From NCBI GenBank assembly GCA_000296795.1, contig BAFH01000004.1, positions 496,001 to 560,000 on the forward strand: a stretch of 64,000 bases of DNA. Direction: 5' to 3'. Below the pieces are notes generated by a model. The model was not told the origin of the DNA. It ran no database searches and saw only the letters and a list, made by a program, of their open reading frames with translations. This DNA comes from Candidatus Jettenia caeni (GTDB lineage: Bacteria; Planctomycetota; Brocadiia; Brocadiales; Brocadiaceae). The first letter of the stretch is position 1; each line of letters begins with the position of its first letter. A program made the translations under genes and the position numbers. Positions 17,742-27,783 of the stretch are shown piece by piece.

Positions 17742-18361
17742 CCGGTTGCCCTCCTTTCCAAATTAATTATAAAATTCCAATACAATGCTTACACACTCTC
17801 AAAATAGGTATTTTCAGACTTGAACATAATTTTAATTTAGAGAATTATTAAATCTCTTATTCATGAAAATGGATGATTTCCGCCAGCTAATTGTAACTAT
17901 TTTTACCCTTGCATACATAACATTTATAGAAATTGCCTTTCTAATTATATATATTCCGCTCATATATAAATAATAATTTAAACTGCAGTTTCAGTCACTT
18001 TATCTTGATATTCCCGGAGATATATATATTTCATTTGATAATAAATATCAAGCGAAAACTATTACAATAAAGCTATATTTCCCTTCCCAAGATATAGAAT
18101 AAAGAATTTAAAGATATTTAGCAGAGCGAAATATATGCCAGAAAGAGCCTGGTTGGGTTGACTATTGTATTAAATCGGTCAAGAATACATTAATGGTAGG
18201 TATGGAAGTTATGAGGGCAGTATATCCAAATTTATTGGTAAAAAACTCCCATTTTCATAAATAGGGCTGGGTGGTATTCAGAGTAATATGATACCGCACT
18301 ATTGACTTTATCCGTATTCATCTGTGGTTAATTTTATGGATAAAACCTGACGGCATAGAGT
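17742..18361. other. AT-rich spacer upstream of the Rh channel gene
   Basis: About 620 bases without a credible gene. It holds the Rh gene promoter. A nine-base inverted repeat (CTTGATATT at 18004-18012, AATATCAAG at 18044-18052) may be an operator. Near 18305-18340 a phrase like TCCGTATTCATCTGTGG is a fragment of the dispersed palindromic repeat found whole near 31.6 and 56.2 kb. Confidence 0.5.
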
Positions 18362-19987
18362 TTACTTTCCTAGCAATTGTGATTTTTTAAACTCATAATC
18401 CTCTTCAGATATGAGACCTTGCTCTTTTAATTCATTTAGCTCCGATAGTTTTTCGTTTTGAATTTCGTCTTGAATAGGAGAAATATCATGAGGAGTATCT
18501 TTTTGTGTACTGGTAAGTTCCTTAAGCTTGTATTCGTAGTCGTCTTTTGTTATAAGTCCTTCATGGTAGAGATCATTAAGTTCTTTAACTTTTTCCTCAT
18601 TGCTAGTATTTTTGGATGGTATTGATATCTTCTTTTCCTCATCTACGCTGACAATTTCTTTTCTTTTATTCTTGTAATCTTCTTCTGTAATGAGTCCTTC
18701 TTCATACAATTCTTTAAGCTCTTTGATCTTTTCGTCTCTACTAACACTTTCTTCTGGTTTTGAGATTGTTTTCTCTTCATTTGCAGCAATTTCATTTCTC
18801 TTATGCTCGTAATCACCCTCTGTAATCAAACCCTCCTGCATCATCTCATCCAATGTTTGTAATTTATCCTCAGAGGACTCCCCTGGCTCATCTTCTTCAT
18901 GCATGATTGGTTCGTTCTGCGTTGGCTCATTTTCATTTGATAAATCCGGGTCATTCTTTGTATAGGGATCTTCATCAGAAAAATCATCCTGTGGGATTAC
19001 CTGATCTTCCGCATTTTCTGAAATAAGCTCATCGTCCTCCAACGGTATTTGATTTCTTGCAGAGCCTTTGAGTTGTGGCAGCTCACCGATATCCTTACCT
19101 TTCACAATTGCATCTTTCTTTTCCTCGTATTCCTCCTCAGAAAGAGTCCCCTCTTCTTTCAGTTTAAGTAACTGTGTAAGTTTTTCATGCAAGTCCTTAA
19201 TATTTACAATGGGTTCTTCTGCAAGTGTGGCGTCTTGTGATCTCTTTTTCTCTTCCGATACAGGGTGTTGTAAAGGAGGAACTGATTTATCACTATCCAT
19301 GTCCCATTCTTCATGTACTGGTTTATGTAAATTATTTTCTGCCAGATTTTCAGATGTAACTTTAGCTGGTTGAATTTCTTCCTCGTTTGGCTCATTTACA
19401 GAAGATATCTTATCTTCTTCAACAACTCTCTCTGGTTTTTTTGCAACGATTCTTTTTTCTGTCTTTGCGCCCCTATCAGCTTTTTTCTTTCTTTTAATCT
19501 TTTTCTCATCCCTTCCATCAAATGGGGGAGAAAAAATAGATACAGCTACAAATAATTCATCACCGGTATTAAGAAATTTATGAACAGTTTTACTGGGAAT
19601 TTGTAAGATAGAGCCTGGTTTTATGAGATATCGGGAACCATCGAGTGTGGCAATACCACTTCCTTTTTTTACATAGATAACCTCATCGTGTCGCTTATGA
19701 TAATGAGGATACAACTCCCCGTTCTTACGGACTTGAATAAGGTGCATGCTCGAATTTTTATTTTCACCCACACTGGTAATTTTTATCTCTTCGTCTTCTT
19801 CGAGCGGATTTTTATCGGCAATCTCTTCTATATTTTTAACAGTGACTGCATAGACTTCAGGAAATTTTGTAGGATGCTTTAAAGATTCTACAAAATTAGC
19901 GGGATAATACTTTACCGTTGTACACCCAGTGATAGATAATGCTACGGGAATAAGGGCGGTTAGAAAGAGGGTTTTTTTATCACTCAT
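18362..19987 (-). CDS. Lipoprotein with cupin domain and five SHOCT-like repeats
   Basis: A 541-residue protein. The signal peptide ends in a lipobox (LSITGC, lipid on C22). Residues about 70-155 form a cupin barrel with HYHKRHDEVIYVKKG and IPSKTVHKF as likely metal-binding histidines. A long acidic, low-complexity linker follows. It then has five short helical repeats of the SHOCT type, each with a core like LKELYEEGLITEEDYKNKR; four lie in the last 190 residues and one near residue 270. SHOCT units usually occur singly and mediate oligomerisation. The role is unknown; it would sit in the periplasm or outer membrane. Nothing nearby on the same strand shares an operon with it. Confidence 0.8.
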   Translation of the reverse strand: MSDKKTLFLTALIPVALSITGCTTVKYYPANFVESLKHPTKFPEVYAVTVKNIEEIADKNPLEEDEEIKITSVGENKNSSMHLIQVRKNGELYPHYHKRHDEVIYVKKGSGIATLDGSRYLIKPGSILQIPSKTVHKFLNTGDELFVAVSIFSPPFDGRDEKKIKRKKKADRGAKTEKRIVAKKPERVVEEDKISSVNEPNEEEIQPAKVTSENLAENNLHKPVHEEWDMDSDKSVPPLQHPVSEEKKRSQDATLAEEPIVNIKDLHEKLTQLLKLKEEGTLSEEEYEEKKDAIVKGKDIGELPQLKGSARNQIPLEDDELISENAEDQVIPQDDFSDEDPYTKNDPDLSNENEPTQNEPIMHEEDEPGESSEDKLQTLDEMMQEGLITEGDYEHKRNEIAANEEKTISKPEESVSRDEKIKELKELYEEGLITEEDYKNKRKEIVSVDEEKKISIPSKNTSNEEKVKELNDLYHEGLITKDDYEYKLKELTSTQKDTPHDISPIQDEIQNEKLSELNELKEQGLISEEDYEFKKSQLLGK

Positions 19988-20393
19988 TATTTATTTAGTC
20001 TTATAGTTAGTGACCCTTTTCAAGACCCTTCTTTGAAGGGTCTAAATAAGGAGCATCACTTTATTTGCTGGAGTACTACATACATTAATAGGTTTGTAAT
20101 TAGGAAGATTTTTAAAATATCAATTTAACACAAACAATTAAAACAAAATGGAGAAACTATTTCAAGTACGTATTTAAAATGCTTCCATCTTTACCGAAAT
20201 TCCTATGCGAGTATAAATAGAGCTTGAAAGTTCATTGATTTCTTGTATTATTCAATGAAGAGACTCTTACTGCCAGCAATCGACCTACGTGGCAATTTTA
20301 TTTAGTTATCCGGCTTTTAAACACCCTGATATTGCCTTCCAGGCATCTTATAGATATTCCTAGAATATTTTATAGCAAAATTAGGATAATAAT
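19988..20393. promoter_or_regulatory. Divergent promoter region with a perfect hairpin
   Basis: About 400 bases between the divergent cupin lipoprotein and glycogen debranching genes. A perfect nine-base stem with a three-base loop (AGACCCTTC/GAAGGGTCT, 20023-20043) lies 36 bases before the lipoprotein start and has no T run, so it is more likely an operator or leader hairpin than a terminator. Confidence 0.5.
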
Positions 20394-22595
20394 ATGGAAC
20401 AGCATTTAGAAGATTTACAGGAAAGATTTGTTAAAACTGCAAATAAGATTCAGATTGGCAATGAATACTATATCAGAGCGTCTGCCGTTGCAGTAAACCT
20501 CGAAAAGTTGGTTTTAAAGAAGAATGAGACATTTCTGGTTTGTGATAATAGAACAGATCTTCCGGGACGTGTCTCAGGGGAGATGGGTTTTTATTTTGAA
20601 GGAACTCGCTTTTTAAACGAGCTTGACGTCCGAATAGCCGGAGAATATCCGATTTTACTTAAGTCTTTTGCCAACGAAGACCTCATGGCAGATCTTACCA
20701 ATTCCGATATCTGCCAGGATGGAGTAGTCCTTATTCCCAGAGACTCTATCATTATAAACCGAAAAGTCTCTGTAGAAAATGCACTCCTTGTGTCAGAGTT
20801 TACTCTAAAAAATTTCCATATTGCGCCTATCCGCTTCTCAATAGAGGTATCATTCGGAGGAGACTTTATGGATATCTTTGAGGTTCGTGGAGCAATGCGC
20901 CCATCCAGAGGTAAGCTCTTTCCACCAGAATGGCAAGATGGGGAGCTCTTTTTGAGTTACCAGGGTTTGGACAATATCGACCGGACGACTTCTATCACTT
21001 TGGACCCAAAGCCTGATGAGATTGAGGGAAGAGAGGTAAGATACTGGATTGAATTGAATCCCAGAGAAGAGAAGAAAATACGTCTTACCGTAAAAGCAAA
21101 AGCGGAAGAAGAAAAAAAATCTTTTGTACTGCTCATGCCGTCTTTTAAAAATACAACACACAATAATTTTGATCAATGGGTACAATCTGGCTGCTCCATT
21201 ACATCGAGCAACGAGCTTTTTAATAAATGGATTAACCGTTCATTGCGGGATATTTATATATTGAATACTCATACACCATGGGGACTCATGCCCTATGCAG
21301 GTATTCCATGGTACGTAGCCCCGTTTGGACGGGACAGTTGTATTACTGCTCTGGAACTCCTTCCGTTCAGACCCGAGCTGGCAGAAGGCACCTTAAACTT
21401 CCTGGCTCATTATCAGGGAAAAACCTTTAATACCTTTAAAGATGAACAACCGGGAAAAATACTCCATGAACTGCGAAGGGGAGAAATGGCAAATTTACAG
21501 GAAATCCCTTTTGTCCCTTATTACGGCACTATTGATGCTTCTCCTTTGTTTCTTATTTTACTCTATCAATATGCCACATGGTCAGGAAATTTATCCAAGG
21601 TTAAAAAATGGTGGCCAAAGGCACTAAAGACCTTAGATTGGATAGATCAATATGGAGATATCGACGGAGATGGATATTTAGAATACTATAAAGAATCCCC
21701 GAAGGGTTTAATAAACCAGGGGTGGAAGGATTCATGGGACTCTGTCTTTCACAAAAATGGAGGGCTTGCTCAGGCGCCTATAGCCTTAGCGGAGGTGCAG
21801 GGTTACACTTACATGGCTAAATTGGGAATGTCTTCTCTTGCTGAACTGTTTTCTGACTTTGACTTAGCAAAAAGACTTCAAAACGAAGCAAAGAAATTGA
21901 AAGAAAAATTCCACAATGACTTCTGGATGGAGGAAGAAAAATTTTTTGGCATTGCTACAGATAAAAAGAAAGAACTTTGCCGGATCATTTCTTCAAATCC
22001 AGGCCATTGCTTATGGGCCGGCCTTATCGATAGCAAAATAGCGGAACAGGTTGCACAAAGGCTTTTCCGTGACGATATGTTCAGCGGTTGGGGAATCAGA
22101 ACTGTGGCTGAGAAAGAGGCCCGATTTAATCCTATGAGCTATCATAACGGTTCTGTTTGGCCTCATGATAATGCATTGATTCTTTCCGGCTTAAAGAAAT
22201 ATGGTTTGAACAGCTATGTAGACAAACTCGCAACAGCTTTATCTGATGTTTCTACATTCTTTTCAGATTGCAGACTCCCTGAACTCTTTTGCGGCTTCAG
22301 AAGAACATCCACTCACGGCCCTACCCCCTATCCCACATCTTGTTCTCCGCAAGCCTGGTCCACCGGTGTTGTTTTTGAGGTATTAAAGGCTTTTATTGGT
22401 CTCGAAGGGGATGCCATAAATAACAGGGTTTATTTTATTCGTCCTCAACTGCCGGAGTGGTTAAACTGGATTGAGATAACTAATCTGAAGATTAGCGGCA
22501 AATATCTTGATTTTTATGTAATCCGTGGACCATATACGACTACCATAGAAATCCAGAGGAAAAGTGAAGATCTGGAGGTAGTTATTAAAGGATAA
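20394..22595 (+). CDS. Glycogen debranching enzyme (amylo-alpha-1,6-glucosidase type)
   Basis: A 733-residue cytoplasmic enzyme. The N-terminal part (about 25-240) is the GDE N-terminal beta domain (LVCDNRTDLPGRVSGEMGFYFEGTRFL). The C-terminal part is an (alpha/alpha)6 barrel with PWYVAPFGRDSC (about 303-314), DGDGYLEY and HNGSVWPHDNALI (about 583-595), which line the active site in GH133-like enzymes. It should remove alpha-1,6-linked glucose from glycogen or a related glucan. A ribosome site AGGATAA lies eight bases before the ATG. It opens a plus-strand sugar region that continues with a GT4 gene. Confidence 0.9.
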   Translation: MEQHLEDLQERFVKTANKIQIGNEYYIRASAVAVNLEKLVLKKNETFLVCDNRTDLPGRVSGEMGFYFEGTRFLNELDVRIAGEYPILLKSFANEDLMADLTNSDICQDGVVLIPRDSIIINRKVSVENALLVSEFTLKNFHIAPIRFSIEVSFGGDFMDIFEVRGAMRPSRGKLFPPEWQDGELFLSYQGLDNIDRTTSITLDPKPDEIEGREVRYWIELNPREEKKIRLTVKAKAEEEKKSFVLLMPSFKNTTHNNFDQWVQSGCSITSSNELFNKWINRSLRDIYILNTHTPWGLMPYAGIPWYVAPFGRDSCITALELLPFRPELAEGTLNFLAHYQGKTFNTFKDEQPGKILHELRRGEMANLQEIPFVPYYGTIDASPLFLILLYQYATWSGNLSKVKKWWPKALKTLDWIDQYGDIDGDGYLEYYKESPKGLINQGWKDSWDSVFHKNGGLAQAPIALAEVQGYTYMAKLGMSSLAELFSDFDLAKRLQNEAKKLKEKFHNDFWMEEEKFFGIATDKKKELCRIISSNPGHCLWAGLIDSKIAEQVAQRLFRDDMFSGWGIRTVAEKEARFNPMSYHNGSVWPHDNALILSGLKKYGLNSYVDKLATALSDVSTFFSDCRLPELFCGFRRTSTHGPTPYPTSCSPQAWSTGVVFEVLKAFIGLEGDAINNRVYFIRPQLPEWLNWIEITNLKISGKYLDFYVIRGPYTTTIEIQRKSEDLEVVIKG

Positions 22596-23425
22596 CCCTT
22601 TATTGCTGTACCTCAAAATCAAATAAAGGATGCTACAAGGCTTTTTGCCGTTCATCATTCGAGTTCAAAACTTTGAGATTAAGATGGGTTTCGCATCGTT
22701 CTAACCAATATACATTTCTTTCCTACTCGCCCTATGAGAATGCATTGTCCTCTATTTATACGCTTGTTTTTCAAAAGTAATCCCTTTCTGTATTTCCTGA
22801 TTATTTTGGCCTTATTCCTGATACCTGCTTTTCCTCCTAAAGAATCACACAGGGTAAATCTTTGAGGTGTCTTCATAGATTTGGCATGATCCTTGCATTC
22901 TTACCATATTGCTAACTTACGTAATTTAAGCAGTCAGCAAAGAATGATGATAGACAGTTATTAACTACGTGATATAGCTTTTTGTAAGACATAAGAATGA
23001 AATACAGAACATCCCTATGCAAATTTATCTTTCTATAAAAATAGTTTCCAGATTTCAAATTTATTTACAGAAGGATAAAAGGGCTATTTTTAATATTAAT
23101 TTATATACGGTAAACAATCGATATTCATGTTTATTAAGTAGCTTTTAAGCTAATTGTACTGCGGGGAAACAGACCTTTTACTCTTCCACAAATTCAGGTC
23201 GGTATGATAAACCGTTCATTCTTCTAGATTACAAAAGCATATCTCATTCCTTTTTCTCTTGAAAGAATACATAGCGTTAGTAAGAGAAATAATCTTACTA
23301 TTACTCCGGTTAAGTATACCCACGGAGTATTTTTGCTCTTCAAAATAATCTAAAAACTGAAAGAGTAAGTATAACTAAGAAAGAATTTCCTTGATTCAGC
23401 AGGTAATTCGAAAGGAGATCGATTT
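22596..23425. other. Long spacer between debranching enzyme and GT4 genes
   Basis: About 830 bases with only short, unconvincing frames; one minus-strand frame of 65 residues at 22679-22876 is basic and has no recognisable domain. I see no RNA gene or riboswitch that I can name. The promoter of the GT4 gene should lie near 23300-23400. Confidence 0.5.
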
Positions 23426-24514
23426 ATGAGAATTGCCCAAGTTGCTCCATTAATAGAGCGGGTCCCACCGGAAATGTACGGTGGAACTGAAAGGGTTGTT
23501 TATTATCTTACAGAAGAGTTGGTTAAGAGGGGACATGAGGTAACCCTGTTTGCCAGCGGAGATTCCATTACATCCGCTAAATTGATTCCAATGCATGGGA
23601 AGGCTTTACGGTTTGATCCGGATATTGAGAATTGCTATCCTTATCATATGCTCGAATTAGGAATGGTGTATGATAAAGCCAGAGAATTTGATTTGATCCA
23701 TTCTCACATGGACTTTATGACATTCCCCTTCACTACCCTGGTTTCTACACCTACCATCCATACCCTCCATGGGCGGCTTGATATTCATGATATTCAAAAG
23801 ATTTACAAACATTACCGGAATTGTAATTTTATTTCTATCAGCAATGCACAGAGGAAATTTATTCCTGATTTGAATTGGATAGACACTATCTATCATGGGT
23901 ATCCTCTTGAGAAATTCCCTTTCAACCAGAAACCTGAGGATTATTTAGTTTTTGTAGGAAGAATATCTCCGGAGAAAGGCCCTATTGAGGCAATTCAAGT
24001 CGCGAAAAGAGTACAGATGAAATTAATTATTGTCGCAAAAGTAGATTCTGTTGACAGAGATTATTACGAAGAAAAGGTTAAACCGCTCATAACTCCTCCG
24101 CTTATTGAATATATTGGAGAAAAGACAGAAGAGGAACGCAACGAGGTTATGAAAAAGGCAAAGGCCCTTATCTTTCCCCTTGATTGGCCTGAACCTTTTG
24201 GGTTAGTCATTATTGAATCATTAGCATGCGGAACTCCTGTAATTACGAGAAATCGGGGCTCAATTCCAGAGCTTATGATTCATGGGAAAACTGGCTTTAT
24301 TTGTGAAACCTGGGAAGAAATGGCCGATGCTGTTCAAAATCTCAAGGATATTGACAGGAGGGCATGCAGACGGCATATAGAGGATAATTTCTCTATTTCT
24401 CATATGGTAAGCAGGTATGAGAAAGCTTATGAGCAAATAACGAGTAATAATCGGCCCAAAATCTTGCCCTTGCGGCTTGGCCGAGGATCAGTAAAGTCTC
24501 AGGTAACCTCATAA
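23426..24514 (+). CDS. Glycosyltransferase family 4
   Basis: A 362-residue retaining glycosyltransferase with GT-B fold. The N-terminal RIAQVAPLIERVPPEMYGGTERVVYYLTEELVKRGHEVTLF is typical of GT4. FVGRISPEKGP (about residue 176) binds the nucleotide. EPFGLVIIESLACGTPVI (about 255-272) contains the E-x7-E signature. Ribosome site AAAGGAG precedes the ATG. It may extend or modify a storage or surface glucan with the debranching enzyme upstream, but the sugar is not known. Confidence 0.88.
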   Translation: MRIAQVAPLIERVPPEMYGGTERVVYYLTEELVKRGHEVTLFASGDSITSAKLIPMHGKALRFDPDIENCYPYHMLELGMVYDKAREFDLIHSHMDFMTFPFTTLVSTPTIHTLHGRLDIHDIQKIYKHYRNCNFISISNAQRKFIPDLNWIDTIYHGYPLEKFPFNQKPEDYLVFVGRISPEKGPIEAIQVAKRVQMKLIIVAKVDSVDRDYYEEKVKPLITPPLIEYIGEKTEEERNEVMKKAKALIFPLDWPEPFGLVIIESLACGTPVITRNRGSIPELMIHGKTGFICETWEEMADAVQNLKDIDRRACRRHIEDNFSISHMVSRYEKAYEQITSNNRPKILPLRLGRGSVKSQVTS

Positions 24515-25084
24515 AATTTAATTTCACACTTTACTCTTATTTCATCAGGCAACGTGACATGTCACAGTTTCGTGACGGCACACTTTTGTGATATGTCACG
24601 ATCTTCCCGTTTCTATTTTCAGGTTTCTCCTTTTTTCTCCTGACATACTATTATTTTTTGTTATGAAAAATATAATTAGGATAATTTTTTCTCTCATGGT
24701 ACATTTTTTGATACACAATCTTAAGATTAAAGTTGAAACGATTCTTACAATTAAAATTATTTACATCCTGGTTTTCATTCAAAATTATTTTATCTGATAG
24801 CAATTTTAAGTAGGAGATAAGGCATTATAATAATGGGAAAATACATTGCTTGCCGGGTAATGCAAGTATCGGTTTAGATAGTTCAGATTTTCTCCCTTCT
24901 TGTATAGTTAGTTGTCCGCATTATTACAACGCTGTGCTTCCTATCTTTTTGTAAAAGTCTTAAACATCTCCTTTATCAATAGTAAGAAACTTTCTTTCGC
25001 ATAATGATTACCTGTGGGATTTAAGATACATAGATTGAGAAAGATTCTTGCCGGTTAGAGAAATATATTTCCAGGAGGCTCAAT
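24515..25084. promoter_or_regulatory. Spacer with paired GTGACATGTCAC-type palindromes
   Basis: About 570 bases without a supported gene. At 24553-24566 a perfect 12-base palindrome GTGACATGTCAC is followed by a lone GTGAC (24572-24576) and a second, near-palindromic copy GTGATATGTCACG (24588-24600). The copies sit about three helical turns apart, as paired binding sites for a dimeric regulator often do. They lie just after the GT4 stop and about 490 bases before the FAD/Rieske gene. Confidence 0.45.
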
Positions 25085-26638
25085 ATGAAAACATCCTTCA
25101 TAGAAACAGAACCTACAATAACATCAGGCGTGACAGACTCTTTTTGGGTTTCAAACACATCTCCCATGGTGTTTTCTCCACTCTCAAGAGATATTACCGT
25201 TGATGTTGCTATCATTGGCGGGGGTATTGCAGGAATGTCTGTCGCATATTTTTTATCCCGACAAGGAAAGAAGGTTGCCGTAATTGATGATGGTGTGATT
25301 GGCAGCGGTGAATCAGGACGTACTACTGCACATCTTACCTATGCCCTTGATGAACGCTATTATGAGCTTGAAAATCTCCATGGAAGAGATGGAGCGAAGC
25401 TTATTGCTGAAAGCCATAATGCCGCAATAGATCATATTGAGTCTATTGTAAGAAAAGAAAATATTTCATGCGATTTTGAAAGGGTAGACGGCTATTTGTT
25501 CCGCTCCGGAGAGGATTCTGAGGAAGAACCCTTGAATAAAGAGCTTGATACCTTAAGCCGTATTGGCAGGAAGGAAGTTAGACTTGTAAAGGAATCGCCA
25601 GCACCATTTCATACAGGAATATGCCTTCACTTTCCCCTTCAGGGACAATTCCATCCCTTAAAATATCTTTCCGGCCTTGCTCAGGCAATTATACAAAGAG
25701 GGGGGAAAATCTTTACCGGGACTCATGCAAAAGATTTCAATGCATCAGGTATAACCACCGATACCAATTATACGATAAACGCACATGATATTGTCGTAAC
25801 TACTAACACACCGGTGAATGATCGTCTCCAAATGCATACAAAGCAAGCGCCGTATCGGACATATGTAATTGGCGCCAGAATACCGAAAGATTCTGTGACA
25901 AAAGCACTTTACTGGGATACCGGCAAAAATATGGGAGGAGTTGCAAACCCTTACCATTATGTGAGGATACAGCCAGTAGATGAAACGAATGATCTCTTGA
26001 TTGTCGGTGGAGAAGACCATAAGGTAGGACAAGCATACAATAATGCGTACGAGAAAATTGAACAATGGACTAAAGAGCGGTTCCCAATGATAAAGAACAT
26101 TCCTTACCGGTGGTCCGGACATATCATTGAGCCAATGGACAGTACCGGCTTTATTGGCCGCAATCCTCTGGATAAAACTGTTTACATTGCAACGGGTTTT
26201 TCTGGCAATGGTATGACACATGGCACTATCGCCGGCATACTCATTAGTGATCTTATTCTTGAAAAGAAAAATCCATGGGCAGACATCTATGATCCGGCCC
26301 GTAAATCATTTTTTGCTGTGAAAGAATACTTTGAAGAAAACCTTAATGTTGTGAAACAATACACGGAATGGTTAAAAAAAGGCGATATATCGTCTACCGA
26401 TGAACTTGCATCCGGACAGGGTGCGGTAATGCGAAAGAAACTATCTAAAGTAGCTGTTTATCGGGATGAGCAGGGAATAGTACACGAGTTCTCCGCAGTT
26501 TGCCCACATCTGGGTTGTATTATACGGTGGAATCCGAAAGAAAAGACGTTTGATTGTCCTTGTCATGGCTCACGATTTACCAATTACGGTAAGGTTATTA
26601 CCGGTCCTTCAAATCGTGACCTTAATAAACTCGTATAA
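25085..26638 (+). CDS. FAD-dependent oxidoreductase with C-terminal Rieske domain
   Basis: A 517-residue two-domain protein. Residues about 37-400 are a DAO/glycine-oxidase-like flavoprotein with the FAD loop VAIIGGGIAGMSVAYFL and, near residue 365, VYIATGFSGNGMTHG. Residues about 430-517 form a Rieske [2Fe-2S] domain with CPHLGC and CPCHGS as cluster ligands. A good GGAGG site precedes the ATG. Such fusions are widespread, but their substrate is unknown. The C-terminus stops soon after the Rieske cluster (NYGKVITGPSNRDL), slightly shorter than usual. The next GT9 gene starts about 30 bases on, so it is probably in one operon with sugar genes. Confidence 0.9.
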   Translation: MKTSFIETEPTITSGVTDSFWVSNTSPMVFSPLSRDITVDVAIIGGGIAGMSVAYFLSRQGKKVAVIDDGVIGSGESGRTTAHLTYALDERYYELENLHGRDGAKLIAESHNAAIDHIESIVRKENISCDFERVDGYLFRSGEDSEEEPLNKELDTLSRIGRKEVRLVKESPAPFHTGICLHFPLQGQFHPLKYLSGLAQAIIQRGGKIFTGTHAKDFNASGITTDTNYTINAHDIVVTTNTPVNDRLQMHTKQAPYRTYVIGARIPKDSVTKALYWDTGKNMGGVANPYHYVRIQPVDETNDLLIVGGEDHKVGQAYNNAYEKIEQWTKERFPMIKNIPYRWSGHIIEPMDSTGFIGRNPLDKTVYIATGFSGNGMTHGTIAGILISDLILEKKNPWADIYDPARKSFFAVKEYFEENLNVVKQYTEWLKKGDISSTDELASGQGAVMRKKLSKVAVYRDEQGIVHEFSAVCPHLGCIIRWNPKEKTFDCPCHGSRFTNYGKVITGPSNRDLNKLV

Positions 26639-26664
26639 ACGTGCATTGATTGGATATTCTCTCT

Positions 26665-27783
26665 ATGGTTCGTCTTGGTAAATCACTCCCAAAAAAGATT
26701 GCTGTTTTTCGCGCGCTTCAGTTAGGAGATTTATTATGCGCTGTACCTGCCTTCCGGGCATTAAGAAGAGCTCTTCCAAATTCAAAAATTACCCTGATTG
26801 GTCTTCCATGGGCAAAGTCTTTTGTGGACCGTTTCCCCAATTACTTTGATGATTTTTTAGAGTTTCCCGGTTATCCTGGTTTATCCGAGATCGTTCCTCA
26901 AGTAAAAAGGATTCCAGCTTTTTTCATGACCGCGCAGGAAAGGCGCTTCGACTTAGCCATTCAGATGCATGGGAGTGGTATCTTTGCAAATCCGATTACC
27001 GTCCTGCTTGGTGCAAACGTAAATGCCGGATTTTTTCTTTACCGGGAGTATTGTCCTGATACAGACCGTTTCATGCCCTATCCTACCGGTGAACATGAAA
27101 TTTGGCGATATTTGCGATTGATAGAGTTTCTTGGAATTCCACTCCAGGGAGATCATTTGGAATTTCCCTTATTTCAGAAAGACGAAAGAGATTTTTCATC
27201 ACTGGATGAGACTGCACACTTACAAGCTCATGAGTATATTTGTATCCATCCCGGTGCACGCCTACCTTCAAGACGATGGCTTATTGAGCGGTTTGCCGGA
27301 GTAGCAGATGCATTGGCAACAAGCGGATTGAAGATAGTATTAACGGGATCTGCGGATGAAATTCAACTGAACGAGACCGTAGGGGCAAACATGAAAGCGC
27401 CTTTTATAAATTTAGCAGGACAGACGAACCTTGGTGCACTCGCAATCCTTTTGAAAAAAGCGCGGTTACTTATTTGCAATGATACCGGAGTTTCTCATAT
27501 TGCTGCAGCGCTCCGTGTACCAAGTATTGTTATTGTGGCAGGCTCCGATCCTTCACGATGGGCGCCGCTTGATTATCAACGTCATCGAATCGTATATCAT
27601 CACATTGATTGCAGACCTTGTTTTGTATCAACCTGCCCCGTTGGATATCCATGTGCAAATGGGGTGAGCGCCGAAACGGTTATTTCTCAGGCAAAAAAAT
27701 TACTTCAGCAGAATCTCCATGTAAAAAAAGAAGGAGTGTTGAATGCGCCCGTTACGGATATTAATTTGGCATGTACACGGTAG
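26665..27783 (+). CDS. Glycosyltransferase family 9
   Basis: A heptosyltransferase-like enzyme of about 372 residues. The N-terminal KKIAVFRALQLGDLLCAVPAFRALRR, the IHPGARLPSRRWLIERFAGV strand-loop in the middle and LLICNDTGVSHIAAALRVPS near the end are the GT9 hallmarks. An upstream TTG (26650) gives five more residues, but the ATG at 26665 is preferred. C-terminal cysteines (CRPCFVSTCPVGYPC) resemble those in the GT9 protein at 10.4 kb. Its end overlaps the next GT4 gene by about 40 bases, so they are tightly coupled. Confidence 0.88.
   Translation: MVRLGKSLPKKIAVFRALQLGDLLCAVPAFRALRRALPNSKITLIGLPWAKSFVDRFPNYFDDFLEFPGYPGLSEIVPQVKRIPAFFMTAQERRFDLAIQMHGSGIFANPITVLLGANVNAGFFLYREYCPDTDRFMPYPTGEHEIWRYLRLIEFLGIPLQGDHLEFPLFQKDERDFSSLDETAHLQAHEYICIHPGARLPSRRWLIERFAGVADALATSGLKIVLTGSADEIQLNETVGANMKAPFINLAGQTNLGALAILLKKARLLICNDTGVSHIAAALRVPSIVIVAGSDPSRWAPLDYQRHRIVYHHIDCRPCFVSTCPVGYPCANGVSAETVISQAKKLLQQNLHVKKEGVLNAPVTDINLACTR

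Noticed and set aside
22679-22876. Minus-strand frame of 65 residues rich in Arg and Lys
   Set aside because: No ribosome site and no family recognised; a chance frame is more likely.
24550-24602. A CRP/FNR site or a sigma-54 promoter
   Set aside because: The spacing inside the palindromes does not fit TGTGA-N6-TCACA, and GGCAC is not followed by TTGC at the right distance.
25745-26221. Minus-strand frame of 158 residues
   Set aside because: It is antisense to the FAD/Rieske gene and shows no domain.
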